Assembly: GCA_024710905.1 (NCBI GenBank)
Contig: JANJTV010000108.1
Coordinates: forward strand, 1 to 46,135
Direction: 5' to 3'
From: Anaerolineales bacterium
GTDB lineage: Bacteria > Chloroflexota > Anaerolineae > Anaerolineales > Villigracilaceae
Length of the DNA: 46,135 bases
A program made the position numbers and the translations under genes. Of the stretch, positions 1-8,624 are shown piece by piece. Position 1 is the first letter of the stretch. The number at the start of each line of letters is the position of its first letter. Below the pieces are notes generated by a model. That model ran no database searches. It was given only the letters and a program-made list of their open reading frames with translations, and was not told the DNA's origin.

Positions 1-141
1 TTCGCTCCCAAGGAAAAAGGCCAGGGTCTGGTTGAGTACGCGCTGATCCTCGTGCTGGTCGCCGTTGTTGTTATCGCCGTTCTGACCGTTCTCGGCCCGA
101 TCATCGGTAACGTCTTCACCACCATCAACACCAGCTTCTAG
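1..141 (+). CDS. Flp-type pilin, 3' end only (truncated by window start)
   Basis: The first 47 codons, read in frame 1, end at a TAG at 139-141. They give a short peptide with the class IVb (Flp) prepilin core: a GQGLVEYALI-like segment (Gly before the cleavage position, Glu and Tyr at +5/+6), followed by a long hydrophobic helix rich in V, I and L and a short polar tail. Flp pilins are cleaved by a TadV/CpaA prepilin peptidase and polymerised by the Tad machinery encoded just downstream, so the role fits the context. The start codon and leader lie outside the window. No prepilin peptidase gene is visible here; it may be upstream. Confidence 0.88.
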   Translation, partial: FAPKEKGQGLVEYALILVLVAVVVIAVLTVLGPIIGNVFTTINTSF

Positions 142-152
142 TTTTTCTGAAC

Positions 153-190
153 AAAAGAACCCAAACCTTATTGGTTTGGGTTCTTTTTAT
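153..190 (+). terminator. Rho-independent terminator after the pilin gene
   Basis: A 15-bp perfect stem (153-167 with 173-187) and a 5-nt loop are followed by a T-rich run. It lies 12 bases after the pilin stop. It probably lets the pilin be transcribed at a level separate from the assembly genes. Confidence 0.9.
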
Positions 191-236
191 TTCTACTGCC
201 CGTACTTATTTCCCATGCCGTCATATTTATGAAAGG

Positions 237-264
237 TGTTTTCAATTCATTTTTACTGTATAAT
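237..264 (+). promoter_or_regulatory. Putative promoter of the Tad assembly operon
   Basis: A perfect TATAAT lies at 259-264, 35 bases before the cpaB start. A poor -35 (TGTTTT, 237-242) lies 16 bases upstream of it. It follows the pilin terminator, which fits separate transcription of the assembly operon. Confidence 0.5.
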
Positions 265-299
265 TTATCAAACAACATACTATCCCTAAGGAGCAGCAT

Positions 300-1400
300 A
301 TGAGGCGCGGTGGCCGTCTTTTGTTATTTGTGGTTTTGATTGTGGTTATTTTGGGGGCCGTAGGATTTTTATTCTTAGGAGGTGGGGGTTTTGGTTCTTC
401 CCAGGCAACGCCTACGCCTCCATTGGTGACAATCGTAATCGCTGGCCAGCCGATTCAGCGGGATGATGAAATCGTCCCAGAGGCGCTTTCGTCGATTCCT
501 TTCCCGCAGGATCAACTGACAAGCCAAATGATTACCAACCCAAATGAGATCGTCGGTTTGTTCGCCAAATATCCTTTGGCGCAAGGCATTCCGATTACTC
601 GTGATATGCTCTCTGATCGCCCCGGCTTACTACAGCCTGGCTCGGAAGCGGCCCGGGTGATCCCGCCTGGCTTGACCGCGATTTCAATTCCGATCAGCCG
701 TCTCTCGTCTGTCGCGTATGCCATTCAGGATGGGGACCGTGTGAATGTCATCGTGACGACAAATTTTGTGGATGTCGACTCTAATTTCCAGACCAACCTG
801 CCGAATTTTACAGCAGTTGTCACAGGTACAGGTTTCCTGCCTGAAACCTTGCCGGTCTTAACCACCAATGTGTTTTCAGATGGCCCGCCAACGACCCAGG
901 GACGTGCTGAAATTGACCCGACCCTGGGGCAGGCTTTCTATGTTGTTCCCTCTGAGTTGCAGCGTCCGCGTTTGGTTTCCCAGATGTTGTTGCAGGACAT
1001 CCAGGTATTGCATGTGGGTAATTTTCTTCTTCCGGATGACGAGCCCCAACAAGGACAGCAGCCGACCCCAACACCAACCCCATCTGCTGGTGGGCAGGTT
1101 GCGACGACATCTGGCCAGGCACCAGACATCATTACCTTGATTGTGACCCCTCAAGACGCCGTCACCCTGACGTATTTGATGTACAGCGGTGCTCGCCTGA
1201 ACCTCACCTTGCGCGCTCCGGATGACCCTTCCCGTGTTGAGACGGAAGCCGCAACTCTGCAGTACTTGTTGAGCCAGTATGCGATTCCCGTGCCCGCCAA
1301 GCTGCCCTATGCGACCAATGCTGTGGATTCGCTTAATCCTCAACGTGGGATTTTCGAGCCCAGCTTACGGAATGATCTATTCATCAATCCGAACCAGTAG
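300..1400 (+). CDS. cpaB: Flp pilus assembly protein CpaB/RcpC
   Basis: The protein has 366 residues. An N-terminal membrane anchor (about 7-28) is followed by a SAF-like domain (about 40-105) of the type found in CpaB/RcpC, then a longer beta-rich RcpC-type region and a Pro/Thr/Gln-rich low-complexity stretch around 248-265. CpaB is an accessory, envelope-located part of the Tad/Flp apparatus. AAGGAG at 288-293 sets the start at 300. It is the first gene of the run cpaB-tadZ-cpaF-tadB-tadC. In diderm bacteria cpaB is usually followed by the secretin gene cpaC/rcpA; here tadZ follows directly. Confidence 0.85.
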   Translation: MRRGGRLLLFVVLIVVILGAVGFLFLGGGGFGSSQATPTPPLVTIVIAGQPIQRDDEIVPEALSSIPFPQDQLTSQMITNPNEIVGLFAKYPLAQGIPITRDMLSDRPGLLQPGSEAARVIPPGLTAISIPISRLSSVAYAIQDGDRVNVIVTTNFVDVDSNFQTNLPNFTAVVTGTGFLPETLPVLTTNVFSDGPPTTQGRAEIDPTLGQAFYVVPSELQRPRLVSQMLLQDIQVLHVGNFLLPDDEPQQGQQPTPTPTPSAGGQVATTSGQAPDIITLIVTPQDAVTLTYLMYSGARLNLTLRAPDDPSRVETEAATLQYLLSQYAIPVPAKLPYATNAVDSLNPQRGIFEPSLRNDLFINPNQ

Positions 1401-1456
1401 TAGTCGTGTTATTGCCCGGAACAACAAATCAGATTTGCAGTTGGAGCTAACTTTTC

Positions 1457-2656
1457 ATGGCGGATAAAATTCGGGTTTTAATCGTTGATGACATTTCGGA
1501 AACCAGGGAAAATGTCAAAAAACTGCTTCAATTTGAATCTGATATAGAAGTAGTAGGTGCTGCTCGCAATGGCCGCGAGGCCGTCCAGATGACATCCGAA
1601 TTAAAACCAGATGTTGTCTTGATGGATATTAATATGCCTGATATGGACGGGATCGCGGCGACCGAATTGATTCGCCAGCGTGAGCCTGCTACGCAGATTG
1701 TGATCTTATCCGTCCAGGCGGACCCTAATTATATGCGGCGGGCAATGCTGGCTGGAGCCAGGGACTTCCTCACCAAGCCCCCGATGGCAGATGAATTGAT
1801 CTCCGCTGTGCGCCGCGCCGGTGAAATGGCCGGCTTGGAACGCAGTAAGAGTGCTCAATTCGTAGCAGCTGCCGAAACATCCGCATCAAAAGGCATGCAG
1901 GCCGGTTATGCAAATGGGCGAGTTGTCATGGTATACAGCCCTAAGGGTGGGGTAGGTGTGACCACCCTTGCGGTAAACCTGGCCATTACGCTAAACAATC
2001 AGGAAACCCGTGCGGTGATTGTGGATGGCAATCTTCAGTTTGGGGATGTGTCGATTTTCCTCAATGAACAGGGGAAGAACACGATTTTAGATCTGGCTGC
2101 CCGGGCTGACGAATTGGAACCGGATATTGTCGACAGTGTGATGATCAAACATGCGGCTTCAGGTGTAAGTGTTCTGGCTGCGCCATCGCGCCCTGAGCAT
2201 GCCGAGAACATTAATGCGGCTCAGTTTGGGAAGATCATTAACTACCTCACGCAGTTATATGCTTATGTGGTGGTTGATACCTCTCACATGCTCAACGACG
2301 TTACCCTGTCTGCGCTTGACCAGGCCGATCTGATTTTGTTGATCGTTACTCAAGACATCCCCGCCATCAAGAACGCCCGCTTGTTTCTCGATTTGTTGAA
2401 CACAATTGGCGTGGCGCGCGATCGGGTTTGCTTTGTGATGAATAAATACGATAAACGAATTTCGATCACCCCGGAAAAAATCGCTCAAAACCTGAAACAG
2501 GAAATAACCGGTGTTATTCCTCTTGATGAGCGAACGGTGATCCCTGCGGTTAATCAGGGTGTGCCATTCATGGTGGATAACAAAACACAGTTGGCCGGCA
2601 GGGCTGTCCTGGCTTTGGCCGAGGCCGTGCGTGGCCGGATTTCCAAGTTGGAATAA
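1457..2656 (+). CDS. tadZ: TadZ/CpaE-type pilus localisation ATPase with N-terminal receiver domain
   Basis: The protein has 399 residues. Residues 5-120 form a CheY-like receiver with the acidic pair D11/D12, phospho-acceptor D57, a Ser at 86 and K107. From about 155 there is a ParA/MinD-like ATPase with a deviant Walker A, SPKGGVGVTT (161-170). TadZ/CpaE proteins place the Tad machine at the cell pole or septum. Many family members have an atypical receiver lacking the phospho-acceptor; this one keeps all key residues, so regulation by phosphorylation is possible. No histidine kinase gene is nearby. GGAG at 1443-1446 precedes the ATG. The gene lies 56 bases after cpaB and 20 bases before cpaF. 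Confidence 0.88.
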   Translation: MADKIRVLIVDDISETRENVKKLLQFESDIEVVGAARNGREAVQMTSELKPDVVLMDINMPDMDGIAATELIRQREPATQIVILSVQADPNYMRRAMLAGARDFLTKPPMADELISAVRRAGEMAGLERSKSAQFVAAAETSASKGMQAGYANGRVVMVYSPKGGVGVTTLAVNLAITLNNQETRAVIVDGNLQFGDVSIFLNEQGKNTILDLAARADELEPDIVDSVMIKHAASGVSVLAAPSRPEHAENINAAQFGKIINYLTQLYAYVVVDTSHMLNDVTLSALDQADLILLIVTQDIPAIKNARLFLDLLNTIGVARDRVCFVMNKYDKRISITPEKIAQNLKQEITGVIPLDERTVIPAVNQGVPFMVDNKTQLAGRAVLALAEAVRGRISKLE

Positions 2657-2676
2657 GAATTTTGGAGGTATAGAGA

Positions 2677-4110
2677 ATGTCCCTACTCAAACGGATTGAA
2701 CAAGGCCAGGGTCGTTCCAACGAGCCTTCGCAAACGCCGTCCCCGACCCCCAAGCCTGCTGAAGGCGGATCGGGTGAAGGCGGTGGTTTGTCGGGCTTGC
2801 AGGCCCGTCGGGTCAGCGCACCAAGCACATCCCCTCAGGCTGGAACTTACTTTGACCTGAAAACCCGGGTGCAAAACAGGTTGCTCGCCGAATTGGATCC
2901 ATCCATGGATGTTTCCAAAACGGATGAAGTTCGCCGGACGATTATGGAAATGTTTGAGCAAATCCTGAATGAGGAGAACATTATTCTCTCCCGCCCGGAG
3001 CGTCAGCGGCTATATGAGCAAATTGCTGCGGAAATTCTGGGCTTTGGGCCGCTCCAGCCCTTGCTTGAGGACGATACGATTTCCGAAATCATGGTTAATG
3101 GTCCCAAGAATATTTATGTTGAACGCAAGGGCAAGCTTGTGCGTGTGCCGGTCACGTTCGAGGGAAATGATCATGTGATGCGCATCATTGATCGTATTGT
3201 TGCCCCACTTGGCCGTCGTATTGATGAGTCCAGCCCGTACGTGGATGCGCGCCTCCCGGATGGTTCTCGTGTGAATGCGGTTATCCCCCCGATTTCACTG
3301 GTTGGGCCGACATTGACCATCCGTAAATTTTCCAAAAACCCGATCACGGTTGAGCAACTCATTCAGTTTGGCACTGTAACCCCCGAAGCGATTGAATTTT
3401 TGAAGGCGGCCGTGATCGCCCGGGTCAATATTGTTGTGTCGGGCGGTACGGGTTCTGGGAAAACGACCCTGCTGAATATCCTTTCCGGTTTTATCCCTAA
3501 CGATGAGCGCATCCTGACGATTGAAAATGCTGCCGAGTTGCAGTTGCGCCAGGAGCATGTGGTTACGCTTGAATCTCGGCCACCCAACATTGAAGGTCGA
3601 GGTGAGATTACAATTCGTGATCTTGTCATCAACGCCTTGCGTATGCGCCCTGAACGTATTATTGTGGGAGAGTGCCGCGGTGGTGAAACCTTGGACATGT
3701 TGCAAGCAATGAACACCGGTCACGATGGTTCGATGACCACTGCGCATGCCAATACCCCTCGTGATGCACTATCCCGTATCGAAACCATGTGCCTGATGGC
3801 AGGCATGGATTTGCCTGTGCGCGCCATCCGAGAACAAATCTCAAGCGCGGTGGATTTGATTTGCCAGCAGGAACGCATGCGGGATGGTACCCGTAAGATT
3901 ACCAGCATTACTGAAGTCAGTGGTATGGAGGGGGATGTCATTACCATGACCGATCTGTTCGTGTTTGAACAGACGGGTTTTGAAAACGGCAAGATTCTGG
4001 GTCGGCTCCGCCCGACGGGCCTGCGTCCCAAGTTTATGGATCGCATCGAAGCTGCCGGGATTCACCTCCCCCCAACCATCTTTGGGGTGGGTGAGCGTCG
4101 CCGCTACTAA
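2677..4110 (+). CDS. cpaF: Tad/Flp pilus secretion ATPase CpaF/TadA
   Basis: The protein has 477 residues. A disordered Pro/Ser/Gly-rich N-terminus (about 10-55) precedes a type II/IV secretion-type hexameric ATPase. Walker A GGTGSGKTT is at 256-264 (K262). The Asp box, Walker B-like LRMRPERIIVGECRGGE segment and His box with GHDGSMTTAHAN follow, all typical of CpaF. It powers pilin polymerisation at the inner face of the membrane together with TadB and TadC. A GGAGG just upstream supports the start. It sits between tadZ and tadB with short gaps, in one operon. Confidence 0.93.
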   Translation: MSLLKRIEQGQGRSNEPSQTPSPTPKPAEGGSGEGGGLSGLQARRVSAPSTSPQAGTYFDLKTRVQNRLLAELDPSMDVSKTDEVRRTIMEMFEQILNEENIILSRPERQRLYEQIAAEILGFGPLQPLLEDDTISEIMVNGPKNIYVERKGKLVRVPVTFEGNDHVMRIIDRIVAPLGRRIDESSPYVDARLPDGSRVNAVIPPISLVGPTLTIRKFSKNPITVEQLIQFGTVTPEAIEFLKAAVIARVNIVVSGGTGSGKTTLLNILSGFIPNDERILTIENAAELQLRQEHVVTLESRPPNIEGRGEITIRDLVINALRMRPERIIVGECRGGETLDMLQAMNTGHDGSMTTAHANTPRDALSRIETMCLMAGMDLPVRAIREQISSAVDLICQQERMRDGTRKITSITEVSGMEGDVITMTDLFVFEQTGFENGKILGRLRPTGLRPKFMDRIEAAGIHLPPTIFGVGERRRY

Positions 4111-4121
4111 AAGGTTAGGTT

Positions 4122-5075
4122 ATGCCCATTTTCCTGATTGTCGGCCTGGTCATTATAGTGATCTTGATTGGTGTTGGTATTTACTTTTCGTCCAGCAGCG
4201 ATCGGGCTGTTGAAGATCGTCTTGGCCGCTACCTCGAAGAAGAAAAACCAGCCCAACAAGAACAAGTCCAAACGACCGCGGTCGCCGATTGGGTGAATAA
4301 ACGGGTCGAGCGCACATCGATAGGTTCGCTCATCTCAAAGAACCTGGCCCAGGCCGATCTTAAATTCAAACCAGGGGAGTTTGTTTCCCTGATTTTAATT
4401 TTAATGGTTGGGTTTGGTGTGGTTGCCTATTTCCTGGGTTCACAGCAGATTCTCTCCGGGTTGTTTGGCGCTATTGCAGGTGTGGTCATTCCAATCATTT
4501 ATTTGCGTTCCCAGCAGGGAACCAGGCTGCGGAAATTTAATGACCAGTTGGGCGATATGCTCAATCTGATGGTGAACGGTTTGCGGGCTGGTTATTCAAC
4601 CATGCAGGCCCTTGAGGCAATTAGCCGTGAACTGCCCCCTCCCATCAGTGAGGAGTTTCGCCGCGTGACCCAGGAAATGCAACTTGGCATACCCATGGAC
4701 AAAGCGCTGGAAAACTTATTACGCCGCATCCCCAGCGAAGATCTGGATTTTGTTGTTACCGCAATGAACGTTCAGCGGGAAGTTGGTGGTCCCCTGGCAG
4801 ATATTCTGGATACGATCTCTTATACAATTCGTGAACGCGTCCGTATCAAGGGCGAAATCCGAGTGATGACGGCGCAGGTGGTTATGTCGGGACGTATCTT
4901 GTCGGGCGTACCGTTCGCTGTGTTTATTATTATTTGGTTTGTTAATAATGACTATATGGGTGAATTTTTCAAACCAGAAAATATTGTTTGTGGTAGCGCT
5001 GCAATTGGGCTGGGCATTATCATGATTGGTATTGGTTATTTCATTATGACCCGTATCGCGGATATCGAGGTGTAA
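4122..5075 (+). CDS. tadB: Tad pilus inner-membrane platform protein TadB
   Basis: The protein has 317 residues with an N-terminal membrane helix (about 2-22), two further helices near 90-130, a cytoplasmic T2SF (GspF-like) helical domain with the motif NLMVNGLRAGYS near 147-158, and two C-terminal membrane helices. TadB and TadC form the membrane platform on which CpaF acts. It lies 11 bases after cpaF; its stop overlaps the tadC start (TAATG at 5073-5077), which implies translational coupling. Confidence 0.87.
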   Translation: MPIFLIVGLVIIVILIGVGIYFSSSSDRAVEDRLGRYLEEEKPAQQEQVQTTAVADWVNKRVERTSIGSLISKNLAQADLKFKPGEFVSLILILMVGFGVVAYFLGSQQILSGLFGAIAGVVIPIIYLRSQQGTRLRKFNDQLGDMLNLMVNGLRAGYSTMQALEAISRELPPPISEEFRRVTQEMQLGIPMDKALENLLRRIPSEDLDFVVTAMNVQREVGGPLADILDTISYTIRERVRIKGEIRVMTAQVVMSGRILSGVPFAVFIIIWFVNNDYMGEFFKPENIVCGSAAIGLGIIMIGIGYFIMTRIADIEV

Positions 5076-6028
5076 TGATGGATGTTTCAACAATTATCCT
5101 GATTGTGATCGTTCTTGTCATTGGCGTTGCTGCTGCGCTCATTTGGGTTGGGCAGCGAGTACCAAAAGATGACGAGGATCCCTTAACAGCGCGTTTGGCC
5201 GAGTTTACTCAGCGCGGCGAAACCGTAACCCTTGAAGATCTTGAAATGTCGCAGACTTTCAGTGAGCGTGTCATCCTGCCGCTCCTGAAGCAGTTTGGTG
5301 ACCTGGCAACACGATTTACTCCGCAGAATGCCTTGCAGGAGGTTTCACGAAAACTGGAACTGGCAGGTAAGGCTGGCACCATTGATGCGCCGGTATTCCT
5401 TGCGTCACGGTTTATTGTGGCAGCCCTGGTCGCGGGTGGGGTATTTGTAATATTTACTTTCTCATTTATTAAGACCGAGCTTTCAAGTGCGCTTTTATAT
5501 TCCCTGATTGGCGCCGTGGTTGGTTTCTTTTTCCCGCAACTGTGGTTGGATGGCGAGATTAAAAAACGCCAGACCAATATTCGCAAAGCAATGCCGGATG
5601 CGCTGGATTTGTTAACCATATGCGTGGAGGCTGGTCTTGGTTTCGATGCAGCCATGTCGAATGTCGCCCAAAAATGGGAGAATGAACTTTCACTTGCCTT
5701 TGGCCGGACCATTCGTGAAGTTCAGCTGGGCAAGGTTCGACGGGAAGCCTTGCGGGCAATGGCTGAGCGTGTTGACCTGCCGGAACTGACAAGTTTCGTC
5801 GCGGCAGTCATCCAGAGTGAGACATTGGGTGTCAGTATGGCAAAAGTATTGCGCATCCAATCTGATCAAATGCGCCTGAAACGCCGCCAGTATGCTGAAG
5901 AATTGGCCCATCAGGCCCCTGTGAAAATGCTTATCCCGATGGTTGTATTTATTTTTCCATCTATCTTTATTGTTCTATTGGCCCCTGCTGCATTTCGCTT
6001 GATGGGTTCCAGTCTTGGTGGGGGGTAA
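5075..6028 (+). CDS. tadC: Tad pilus inner-membrane platform protein TadC
   Basis: The protein has 317 residues and is a paralogue of TadB, with the same layout: N-terminal helix, paired central helices (about 110-150), a T2SF domain with the motif DLLTICVEAGLGFDAAM near 178-194, and a C-terminal hydrophobic segment. Two adjacent ATG codons (5075 and 5078) are possible starts; the first overlaps the tadB stop. It closes the visible Tad assembly set. No tadE/tadF minor pilin genes or tadD lipoprotein follow, so those parts lie elsewhere or are absent. Confidence 0.87.
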   Translation: MMDVSTIILIVIVLVIGVAAALIWVGQRVPKDDEDPLTARLAEFTQRGETVTLEDLEMSQTFSERVILPLLKQFGDLATRFTPQNALQEVSRKLELAGKAGTIDAPVFLASRFIVAALVAGGVFVIFTFSFIKTELSSALLYSLIGAVVGFFFPQLWLDGEIKKRQTNIRKAMPDALDLLTICVEAGLGFDAAMSNVAQKWENELSLAFGRTIREVQLGKVRREALRAMAERVDLPELTSFVAAVIQSETLGVSMAKVLRIQSDQMRLKRRQYAEELAHQAPVKMLIPMVVFIFPSIFIVLLAPAAFRLMGSSLGGG

Positions 6029-6548
6029 CGCCAAAAAATTCTTTTATCGGGCCAGTTATTACGCCCAGAAAATCTTTTGGGCAGCACTGGGTGTTGTCTT
6101 TCCGCCGCCAGAGGGTCCTGGTTGCGAAAAATTAGGTCGGCGCCTGTGCAAGGACTGCTTTATGCAAATTGAGCATATTCCTGATAATGGTTGCGAGATT
6201 CGTGGTGATTATTCGCAGAAGCCGGGGAAGATATGTAAATCTTGTCAACAATCACGACCAGCATTTGAACGAATGCGGTCGTGGTCTGTTTTTAAGCCAC
6301 CTATCCGCGATGTGCTGCATAGTATGAAATATAAGCGTGATCTTGGTATCGGAGACACATTGTCCGAGGCGTTTGCTTTATTTATTCAGGCGATGGACGA
6401 TGTGATTACCACCGGAGCGACCGTACGTGAAGCCTCGCAGGCCTTATTGGCTTTCGGGGCGCAAACGGTGTACGTTGTTTCGATTGCGCGTGCCCTGGCG
6501 AGACACGGATGGGACCAGAGTTTTGGCTCCGCAAGTTCCATGTCTTGA
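6015..6548 (+). pseudogene. ComF-family phosphoribosyltransferase-like gene with internal deletion
   Basis: The frame encodes 177 residues. The N-terminal part matches ComF: an FPP motif, a Cys cluster (CKDC and CKSC pairs) and the region leading to LHSMKYKRD. It then jumps from EAFALFIQ directly to DDVITTGATV, the PRPP-binding loop near the C-terminus. In ComF these are separated by roughly 80-90 residues that carry the conserved RGFNQ and Q..L..R..N segments, so the middle is missing, in frame. The first Cys knuckle also seems to have lost one Cys. The start is a TTG (6015) or GTG (6018) overlapping the tadC end, with no clear RBS. ComF takes part in DNA uptake; this copy is unlikely to be active. 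A small functional remnant cannot be excluded. Confidence 0.7.
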
Positions 6549-6579
6549 CAGGCATGATAAAAATTTCAAGGAGGCTAAG

Positions 6580-7146
6580 ATGTCGTACAAGCTCGAGATC
6601 GTAGGTCGTGATTTTGAAGTGACAGACCGAATTCAGGAATATGTTGACAAGAAAGTAGCCAAACTTGATCGACACTTAAGCATGATTGATGAGATCAGGG
6701 TGGAGCTGGCTCACGTCAAGTCTGCTCGTAGTGCCATTGACCGGTACGTCGCCCAAATGACTGTTCGCGGGAAGGCTTTGTTGCTGCGATCGGAAGAGCG
6801 CTCAGATGATGTCCGTATGGCAATTGATGTGGCGTTGGAAAAGCTCTTGCGGCAGACAGCCCGCTATAAGGGTAAAAAGTTCCATGGGCGCGGGGATGGT
6901 AAGTCGGCGGCAGAGGTTGTTCCAGTGGAGGATGCGCTCGAATATGTTGAGGAAGAAGCCCCGGTCATTGCCCGGCGCAAGAAATTTGACCTGACCCCCA
7001 TGGATGAGATGGAAGCCATTGAGCAGATGAAACTACTGGGGCATGATAATTTCTTCATCTTCTTTAACGCCCAGACCGGCAAACTGAACGTGCTGTATCG
7101 CCGACGTGATGATACGTATGGTTTGATTGAGCCCAATGTGATTTAA
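6580..7146 (+). CDS. hpf: Ribosome hibernation promoting factor, long form
   Basis: The protein has 188 residues. An N-terminal HPF/YfiA domain (about 1-100: YKLEIVGRDFEVTDRIQEYV) is followed by a linker and the C-terminal dimerisation domain (about 130-188: MKLLGHDNFFIFFNAQTG, ending in YGLIEPNVI), so this is the long form that dimerises 70S ribosomes into 100S particles at low growth rate. A longer frame exists upstream, but AAGGAGG at 6568-6574 fixes the start at ATG 6580. It lies 31 bases after the comF remnant and ends at a strong terminator. Confidence 0.93.
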   Translation: MSYKLEIVGRDFEVTDRIQEYVDKKVAKLDRHLSMIDEIRVELAHVKSARSAIDRYVAQMTVRGKALLLRSEERSDDVRMAIDVALEKLLRQTARYKGKKFHGRGDGKSAAEVVPVEDALEYVEEEAPVIARRKKFDLTPMDEMEAIEQMKLLGHDNFFIFFNAQTGKLNVLYRRRDDTYGLIEPNVI

Positions 7147-7171
7147 TACTCGGGATGTGAACGAGTAGGAT

Positions 7172-7207
7172 AAAATAGACTGGCCTGAGGAAGGCCAGTC
7201 TATTTTT
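7172..7207 (+). terminator. Rho-independent terminator after hpf
   Basis: A perfect 15-bp stem (7172-7186 with 7192-7206) with loop GAGGA ends in a T-run. It separates hpf from folE, whose start is 12 bases further on, so folE must either be read through or have a promoter inside this region. Confidence 0.92.
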
Positions 7208-7218
7208 GGGAGCTGTGA

Positions 7219-7854
7219 ATGGAAAATTCTTTAGACTTTGATGACGCCATGTTAGAGCCGGATTGGGCTGACAAACTGGACTCTAGTGCGATTGAAAAGG
7301 CCGTACGGGAGATGCTGGTTGCTTTTGGTGAAGATCCCGAACGCGAAGGCCTGCAGCGAACCCCGTTGCGGGTTGCGCGGATGTATGCTGAATTGTTGGC
7401 AGGATATCGCACCGACCCGGATGCGATTGTCAATGGCGCCATCTTTAATGTCAAATATGATGAAATGGTGATTGTGCGCGATATTGAGTTTTACAGCTTG
7501 TGTGAACACCACATGTTGCCTTTTATGGGCCGGGCACATGTGGCCTATATCCCGAATGGACAAGTGTTGGGGTTGTCGAAAATCCCGCGTATTGTGGATA
7601 TGTTCGCCCGCCGCCTGCAGGTGCAGGAACGCATGACGCGCCAGGTGGCTGACTTCTTGAGCGACCTGCTCAAGCCGCAGGGTGTGGCGGTGGTTGTGGA
7701 GGCGATGCATTTATGTTCCATGATGCGCGGCGTGAAGAAGCATGACGCCCGTATGACGACCTCCGCGATGCATGGCGCATTCCGTGCCAACCTGGCAACC
7801 CGGCAGGAGTTCCTCGATAATATTTCACGGGGTGCAACGACTCTCAAGATATAA
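7219..7854 (+). CDS. folE: GTP cyclohydrolase I
   Basis: The protein has 211 residues, a usual length for type I GTP cyclohydrolase. It makes 7,8-dihydroneopterin triphosphate from GTP, the first step of tetrahydrofolate (or queuosine-type) synthesis, in the cytoplasm. The zinc site is visible: C95 and H98 in LCEHHMLPF, and C166 in HLCSMMRG. The substrate motifs [20 protein letters not shown] and [14 protein letters not shown] are intact. A weak GGAG (7208-7211) precedes the start. It is convergent with the Lgt-like gene, with a 14-bp gap. Confidence 0.95.
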   Translation: MENSLDFDDAMLEPDWADKLDSSAIEKAVREMLVAFGEDPEREGLQRTPLRVARMYAELLAGYRTDPDAIVNGAIFNVKYDEMVIVRDIEFYSLCEHHMLPFMGRAHVAYIPNGQVLGLSKIPRIVDMFARRLQVQERMTRQVADFLSDLLKPQGVAVVVEAMHLCSMMRGVKKHDARMTTSAMHGAFRANLATRQEFLDNISRGATTLKI

Positions 7855-7868
7855 TATCGTGTAGCCGC

Positions 7869-8624
7869 TTATTGTTCTCCTGAGTCGGCAGGCGAATCGG
7901 GTGCTTTATTGTGAGAGGAAAGGCTGAACAGGCTGGCCGCCAGGATCAGCCAGGCAAAGACCTGGTTGGCGCGAAAGCCACCTGCCAGCAGGGTGCTGTC
8001 TCCGCGAAAGGCTTCGAGGAAAAGGATGGAACCTGCGGTCAGAGCAATAAAAATCAGGAATAAATTTCCTGCCGGGAGGAAACCTTTGTTGGCCTGGCGG
8101 TACACCCAAAACAGAATAGACCCTGCTGCCAGGCTTTCGTACACCTGGCTGGGGTGCCGCATGGCTCCATTGAGTTGGATGGCCCAGGGCAGGTTGCTCT
8201 CGCTGCCATATCCGGCTCCCGAAGCCAGGTTGGCCAGCCCGAGGCCGACCATCAGGGTTGCAATGGCTGGTGTAAGGGCATCCAGGGCGTCCCTGAGCCC
8301 GAGACGTTGTTTGTAACCATAAATAAAGCCGCCCAAAAGGCCAAAGGCCATCCCGCTGAACGGGTCGAGCAGGCTCCAATCCGGCGAAACATATGAGAGC
8401 AGGCTGCCCGAGAAATAAGACGGGTTTTGCAGGACGTAGCCAATGCGGGCGCCAAGCATGCCAGTCACCAGGATGGTAAAGGCCAGGTTGTAGAGTTGGT
8501 CGGGTGTAAGCTTGTGGCGCGGGGCGGTTTTTTCGCTTAACCACAGCCCCAGCCACAGGCTGGCCAGCAAGAGCAGGCCAGGGGTTTGGATGGCCAACGG
8601 GCCGAGTTGCAGGATGGGGAACAT
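7869..8624 (-). CDS. Divergent Lgt-like (prolipoprotein diacylglyceryl transferase family) membrane protein
   Basis: The protein has 251 residues and about seven hydrophobic segments, with an Lgt-like order of motifs: IGPL-like start, MLGARIGYVL, FGLLGGFIYG, ANLASGAGYG, RHPSQVYE, and EAFRGDS near the end. Lgt transfers diacylglycerol to lipobox Cys. By hand alignment to the E. coli enzyme, positions for Tyr26 (here Pro), His103 (Gly) and Arg143 (Gly) are replaced, while the Asn after Arg143 and the RHPSQVYE motif remain. It may therefore be a paralogue with a changed role. Its start overlaps the stop of the TlpA-like gene by one base (TAATG), so the two are coupled. Confidence 0.72.
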   Translation of the reverse strand: MFPILQLGPLAIQTPGLLLLASLWLGLWLSEKTAPRHKLTPDQLYNLAFTILVTGMLGARIGYVLQNPSYFSGSLLSYVSPDWSLLDPFSGMAFGLLGGFIYGYKQRLGLRDALDALTPAIATLMVGLGLANLASGAGYGSESNLPWAIQLNGAMRHPSQVYESLAAGSILFWVYRQANKGFLPAGNLFLIFIALTAGSILFLEAFRGDSTLLAGGFRANQVFAWLILAASLFSLSSHNKAPDSPADSGEQ

